Origin: a virus
Length of the DNA stretch: 44,649 nt
Virus record (IMG/VR): IMGVR_UViG_3300032516_000055
Span: 1-44,649 of that record
Strand: one strand, 5' to 3'
Notes under the pieces: model-generated
What the model was told of the DNA's origin: nothing
The model's input: only the letters and a program-made list of their open reading frames with translations
The model's database searches: none
Shown here: positions 41,634 to 44,649 of the stretch, one piece after another
How positions within the stretch are numbered: the stretch's first letter is position 1
How the letters are laid out: each line of letters starts with the position of its first letter
Made by a program: the position numbers and the translations under genes

Positions 41634-41855
41634 AAAAAACTAACAACGCAGGGATTTGCCAAGATTTTCAACCACGCGCTACCCATCACGGATTCTTACC
41701 GGCCAGAGCCTTGTCCGTTGTCTTGTAAAGTCACCCTGCAGATTCAGCGTTACAACATCACGTTTTTTATGGCAGTATGTATCTGAACGAGTTATTATCT
41801 TGCCATTTAAACAACTCCGCCTGCGTCTACCTATTCCGCCACTTGTTAGTTTTTT
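41634..41855 (-). ncRNA. tRNA-Leu-like structured locus, interrupted
   Basis: A locally GC-rich island with 13-bp perfect inverted ends (41634-41646 and 41843-41855). On the minus strand the 5' end reads CTAACAA, G, then TGGCGGAATAGGTAGACGC, which is the D-arm of tRNA-Leu; the 3' end TTGTTAG completes a 7-bp acceptor stem. GCGGA can pair with a distant TCCGT as an anticodon stem, and a T-stem (GCAGGG/CCCTGC) is also possible. About 125 extra bases lie between the halves, less than a normal group I intron. No CCA is encoded. Could be an intron-bearing or decayed tRNA, or a new RNA. Confidence 0.5.
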
Positions 41856-41876
41856 TCATACAAATTTAATATTTTT

Positions 41877-42196
41877 TTATTCTTCTATTTCTTCTAATTT
41901 TGGTATATTAGAGTTTTTTATTAAACTATCTAATATACATAGGATACAATACTTGCCATTATATTCTTTAAATTTTTCTTTAAAGTTAATTTTTATTCTA
42001 TCCATATCTTTTCTACCACATTTTGGACAATAATATGTAATTTTTTTGTTTTCTTTTTTTTTGTTTTTTTTTGAAAATATTTATCATAGTTTTTTTCATT
42101 CTCCAATATCAACTTAAAATTAAATCCAACCACAAAACCATAACCTAAACCCAGAAGAAAAGCCAGTATTAAGCCTGTTAAATCATATAGTGTCAT
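41877..42196 (-). CDS. Membrane anchor plus zinc ribbon, joined by likely -1 frameshift
   Basis: The zero frame (42196-41993) gives a membrane span (LTGLILAFLLGLGYGFVVGF) and a lysine tail, ending soon after. At 42059-42053 an in-phase A AAA AAG (the dnaX-type slippery heptamer) occurs. The -1 frame then gives KITYYCPKCGRKDMD and CILC, a two-CxxC zinc ribbon, to the stop at 41877-41879. The full product is 106 aa. The zinc-ribbon frame has no start of its own. The A9-C-A9 tract could also be a sequencing indel, or allow transcriptional slippage. Confidence 0.7.
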
Positions 42197-43274
42197 TTAC
42201 TTTATGCCTCTTTGATTCTATGTATTTATCAAATATTCTTTTAATTTCAAAATTAATAGAAGTCTCTGATAAATCAAATTCTGTTGTCTTCTTATTGTTT
42301 TTTTCAAATCTTTCTTTTATATTATTTATAGCTATCTTTTTTATTTTTTGTCTATCTTCAATACCTAAAGCATTATATTCCAGCATTACCTTATCAAATT
42401 CTTCTTTTTCTTGCATAGCAAGTCTTTGTTCTTCTGTAAGATTTTTTGTTAAATCATATATTTTTTTATTTACATTTTTATTATTTTTATAGATAGAAAA
42501 TATAATTTTATCTGCCGAATGATTTTTCATCAGCATTTTATATGTGAAAAATATGTCTGTATATTCAAATAAATCTCGCTTAGAGCGTTCTAAAACATAT
42601 TCCTTAAATGACTGAAACCGTTTATACTTATCTGAAACATCAAGTATTTTTTTTAATTCAGAATATATAAATGTCCTTTTACCTATTGATTCATATTGTT
42701 TTAATAATTCATATATCCTTATTGAATGTATACTTTTTAGTTTGATTATATTTTGAAGTGTATATGCCTTAAAGTGATCGTTTAATTCGAGAAGATATGG
42801 TTTAAGTTCATCTGAAAATTTAACTTCTATATAACCTAATTTTTTAAAATATTTTATACTAGAAGCCCATGCAACCTTAAGAAAACCTCCATCTTCACGA
42901 GGTATATGTATAATTTTTTTCATTAATAATTCAGATTTATTTGATACTTCTTTGTCGATTATATCTTCATCATCTTGCGAAATTTGTGGGGTAGGTATAG
43001 ATTTTTCAATTAATGATTCGATATCGTTATTTATTCTATCTTTTTTATTGCCATATTTTTCATTAATATTATTATGCATATTATGAGTATCTGATTCAAA
43101 TATGTTTAAAAAATCTTTTACATAAACTCGGTAAGCTTTAAAATCTTTATCATTTTTTTTTATTTGAGATAAAACACAAAGTATTATGCGTTGCTCTTCA
43201 AGAGTATATGAGTATCGTGCATTTATCAAGTCATTATGTTTCCTAACAATAGAATTTTTATTTATTAAGTTCAT
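42183..43274 (-). CDS. Replication initiator, Rep_3 (RepB/RepA) family
   Basis: 363 aa. The N-terminus (NDLINARYSYTLEEQRIILCVLSQI) and the middle winged-helix region (LQNIIKLKSIHSIRIYELLKQY, then LKKILDVSDKYKRFQSFK) are the marks of the Rep_3 plasmid initiator family (PF01051). It would bind the five iterons 180 bp upstream and open the origin with host DnaA. A typical plasmid gene, very unusual for a Mu-like phage. The stop overlaps the start of the next gene by 14 bp. Confidence 0.9.
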   Translation of the reverse strand: MNLINKNSIVRKHNDLINARYSYTLEEQRIILCVLSQIKKNDKDFKAYRVYVKDFLNIFESDTHNMHNNINEKYGNKKDRINNDIESLIEKSIPTPQISQDDEDIIDKEVSNKSELLMKKIIHIPREDGGFLKVAWASSIKYFKKLGYIEVKFSDELKPYLLELNDHFKAYTLQNIIKLKSIHSIRIYELLKQYESIGKRTFIYSELKKILDVSDKYKRFQSFKEYVLERSKRDLFEYTDIFFTYKMLMKNHSADKIIFSIYKNNKNVNKKIYDLTKNLTEEQRLAMQEKEEFDKVMLEYNALGIEDRQKIKKIAINNIKERFEKNNKKTTEFDLSETSINFEIKRIFDKYIESKRHKVNDTI

Positions 43275-43338
43275 GTAAAACTAACCTTAATTTTGTTTTA
43301 TTTATTTTACCTTATTATATATCTATAAGACAAGTTAT

Positions 43339-43366
43339 TTTTTATACACATGCTTTAATATGTCAA
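43339..43366 (-). promoter_or_regulatory. Promoter of rep, overlapping a DnaA box
   Basis: On the minus strand: TTGACA (43361-43366), 16 bp, TAAAAA (43339-43344). Within it, plus strand TTATACACA (43342-43350) matches the DnaA-box consensus TTATNCACA. DnaA binding could therefore regulate rep. Confidence 0.6.
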
Positions 43367-43455
43367 AATATTGATATATTAAATATAGAAAAATAAAACT
43401 CAATTGGATTGTAAAAATAGCGTCCCATGTGTCCCAAAAAAAAATATATTTCTTA

Positions 43456-43565
43456 ATCCCATTTTACTTGCTTCGTTATCCCATTTTACTTGCTTGTTAA
43501 TCCCATTTTACTTGCTTGTTAATCCCATTTTACTTGCTTGTTAATCCCATTTTACTTGCTTGTTG
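43456..43565. repeat. Five 22-bp iterons, plasmid origin
   Basis: Five head-to-tail copies with core ATCCCATTTTACTTGCTT at 43456, 43478, 43500, 43522 and 43544. The first copy differs near its end (CTTCGTT) and the last ends with G. The 22-bp period equals two helical turns, so the Rep binding sites lie on one face. The AT-rich stretch at 43566-43637, containing AAAGCTTT and TAACTAGTTA palindromes, is a candidate melting region. Confidence 0.95.
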
Positions 43566-43637
43566 ACCTTATAAATAATTGAAAACAAATAACTTATAAC
43601 TAGTTAAAGTCTTTAAAGCTTTTAAACATCTTAAACA

Positions 43638-43811
43638 TTATAAAGAGACCATTTTTAATTTTTTATGAATAAATTTTTGATAGAAGTTTGGACACCTGTG
43701 ATTATTGCAACCTACAATGATATTATTTCTATCTTGTACAATTGATATAAGAAAGTCGTTGCAGATATAACATTTCTGATAATTAACTTGTTCTAACATG
43801 ATCTGATTCAT
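43638..43811 (-). CDS. Small zinc-binding protein (57 aa)
   Basis: CYICNDF, then GCNNHRCPNF: a CxxC...CxxxxxC/HxC pattern, a likely zinc knuckle. The start overlaps the end of the upstream gene (TAATATG). Lies beside the origin; a role in copy control is possible but unproven. The ribosome site is weak; the second Met at residue 5 is an alternative. Confidence 0.6.
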   Translation of the reverse strand: MNQIMLEQVNYQKCYICNDFLISIVQDRNNIIVGCNNHRCPNFYQKFIHKKLKMVSL

Positions 43812-43812
43812 A

Positions 43813-43980
43813 TTATTTTTTAAAAACCTTCTTTTTTTTGTTTAACATATCTCTTAGCAAATAAGATATTATATCATAGATAGCCAATAGAATAATGCCA
43901 TCTATACTAGTCTTTTTAAACATTAAGGCATAGAATAGTACTTTTATAACAAGACAAAATAATAGGGTGTATAGCATCAT
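43813..43980 (-). CDS. Small membrane protein (55 aa)
   Basis: MLYTLLFCLVIKVLFYALMF and a second hydrophobic stretch (GIILLAIYDIISYLL), then a lysine-rich tail. Strong AAGGAG site. Two probable membrane helices. Part of the leftward operon that leads into the origin region. Function unknown. Confidence 0.65.
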   Translation of the reverse strand: MMLYTLLFCLVIKVLFYALMFKKTSIDGIILLAIYDIISYLLRDMLNKKKKVFKK

Positions 43981-43987
43981 TATCTCC

Positions 43988-44122
43988 TTATTTAGTTTTT
44001 GTTCTTAGTTTGATTATTTCTTTAGATAACTTTCCCATGTCTTTGCCAGACCATCCAACAGCGCATTTTAATAGTTTTTTTATACTAAATTCTTTTAGTT
44101 TTAGAATGTTATTAGTTTTCAT
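43988..44122 (-). CDS. Small basic protein (44 aa)
   Basis: MKTNNILKLKEFSIKKLLKC, then WSGKDMGKLSKEIIKL. It is predicted helical and highly basic, and may bind nucleic acid. AGAGGA ribosome site. The stop is 8 bp before the next start. No family recognised. Confidence 0.6.
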   Translation of the reverse strand: MKTNNILKLKEFSIKKLLKCAVGWSGKDMGKLSKEIIKLRTKTK

Positions 44123-44131
44123 ATAATCCTC

Positions 44132-44353
44132 TTAAGAATTTAAACATTTATTACTACAAAAAACATGGATATTGTTTAATAAAGGATTCTCTACAAATGA
44201 TTTAAAAATCCAACCTTCATATTCATTTTCCAATAATTGTTCTATCAAAGACTCTTCATTAGACGCCTGTATCTCAATAACTTTTTTACTTTTACACCTA
44301 GAACAATAAGCAATTATGGTTATTTTATAAGATTCAATTATTATACTGCCCAT
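44132..44353 (-). CDS. Zinc-binding hypothetical protein (73 aa)
   Basis: CSRCKSKK near the N-terminus and FCSNKC near the C-terminus, the same CxxC...FCSxxC layout as the protein at 112-294, with a helical segment between. AAAGGGA ribosome site. Likely treble-clef zinc domain. Unknown function. Confidence 0.7.
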   Translation of the reverse strand: MGSIIIESYKITIIAYCSRCKSKKVIEIQASNEESLIEQLLENEYEGWIFKSFVENPLLNNIHVFCSNKCLNS

Positions 44354-44372
44354 GATTTATTCCCTTTCTATT

Positions 44373-44552
44373 TTAAGATTCAAACATTTCTTCAAAGTAT
44401 TTTTTAAAAATCTTGAATAATTCATTTTCTGTTATCTCTACTTCTTTTTTTTCCTCATTTACTAAAATAAAAGAATCATTAAATTCGACATTAAGTGTCA
44501 ATAGTTCAAAATATTTTTCATTAGAATTTGTTACTTTTAAAGTAAACCCCAT
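44373..44552 (-). CDS. Hypothetical protein (59 aa), junction gene
   Basis: A longer frame opens at 44570, but the ATG at 44550-44552 has AGGAG at the right distance and is chosen. Small acidic soluble protein. Its 5' part is repeated at 1-50, which shows how the two ends join. Confidence 0.65.
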   Translation of the reverse strand: MGFTLKVTNSNEKYFELLTLNVEFNDSFILVNEEKKEVEITENELFKIFKKYFEEMFES

Positions 44553-44628
44553 AATTTTATCTCCTTTCATCTTTAAATTCAGTGCATAATGATTACCTAC
44601 ACTCCTCTTTAAATTAGTAAATATAACG
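44503..44628. repeat. Terminal direct repeat, right copy
   Basis: Identical over 126 bp to 1-126. After 44628 the sequence departs from what follows base 126 at the left end. Confidence 0.95.
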
Positions 44629-44649
44629 AGGAGTGAAGGTAATCATTAT
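44586..44649. repeat. Imperfect foldback at the extreme right end
   Basis: The last 21 bases (44629-44649) are the reverse complement of 44586-44606 with one mismatch, around a 22-base loop. The left-end copy of the same region has no such partner, since it continues into a gene. Either a chimeric read/assembly artefact or a real alternative end of the molecule. Confidence 0.85.

Noticed and set aside
41634-41855. Integron attC site
   Set aside because: The CTAAC/GTTAG ends fit, but the inside is not a near-palindrome and the D-arm of tRNA-Leu is better explained as RNA; no integron integrase is present.
41634-41855. Standard group I intron
   Set aside because: The insert is only about 125 bases and the conserved P7 core sequences could not be placed in the right order.
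44586-44649. Hairpin telomere of a linear N15-like phage-plasmid
   Set aside because: The palindrome has a 22-base loop and a mismatch, and there is no protelomerase gene; the 126-bp direct repeat favours a circle.

Overview
The window is an almost complete, very AT-rich contractile-tailed (Mu-like myovirus) phage genome that also carries plasmid replication machinery: a Rep_3-type initiator, five 22-bp iterons and a DnaA box. No integrase was recognised. The simplest reading is a temperate phage-plasmid. The first 126 bases recur exactly at 44503-44628, so the molecule is probably circular with a unit of about 44.5 kb; the last 21 bases do not fit that circle and fold back on the sequence before them. 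The host cannot be named from sequence alone. AGGAGG ribosome sites, near-consensus TTGACA-17-TATAAT promoters and the low GC point to a low-GC bacterium such as a Firmicute, Fusobacterium or Brachyspira-like host; this is inference.

Layout. (1) 1-2149, leftward: very small genes, among them two ribbon-helix-helix (RHH) proteins, under strong promoters with a shared operator-like spacer. Across the circle junction this block is continuous with 44552-40512 (leftward), which holds small zinc proteins, the iteron origin, the Rep initiator, a membrane/zinc-ribbon gene with a likely -1 frameshift, a tRNA-Leu-like structured RNA locus and a DUF1064-like nuclease. (2) 2149-2286 is a divergent control region: an RHH gene leftward and a small HTH gene rightward. 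(3) 2286-33596, rightward: the late region in Mu-like order. It runs ParB-methyltransferase, terminase, portal, MuF, ClpP/S78 protease fusion, HK97 capsid, neck, sheath, tube, tail chaperone with a -1 frameshift, tape measure, gpN-, gpP-, gp45-, gp46-, gp47- and gp48-like baseplate proteins, fibres ending in a peptidase S74 chaperone, a DUF1617-like protein and two holin-type membrane proteins. (4) Inside the tail operon (20002-20869) sits a leftward two-gene moron with a secreted WG-repeat protein. (5) 39750-33787, leftward: an early region with an RHH protein, YqaJ exonuclease, ERF annealing protein, a membrane-anchored putative HTH protein, two broken genes, a secreted protein with a near-HExxH motif and a striking 28-unit Cys-Ser-Phe-Ala hexapeptide-repeat protein. 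(6) A single rightward VRR-NUC nuclease gene (39946-40341) between two strong terminators.

How it works together. The left switch and RHH proteins probably choose between plasmid maintenance (Rep and iterons) and lytic growth. YqaJ, ERF, VRR-NUC and DUF1064 would serve recombination and DNA processing. The rightward block builds and packages a contractile-tailed particle. No endolysin, integrase or ParA could be recognised.
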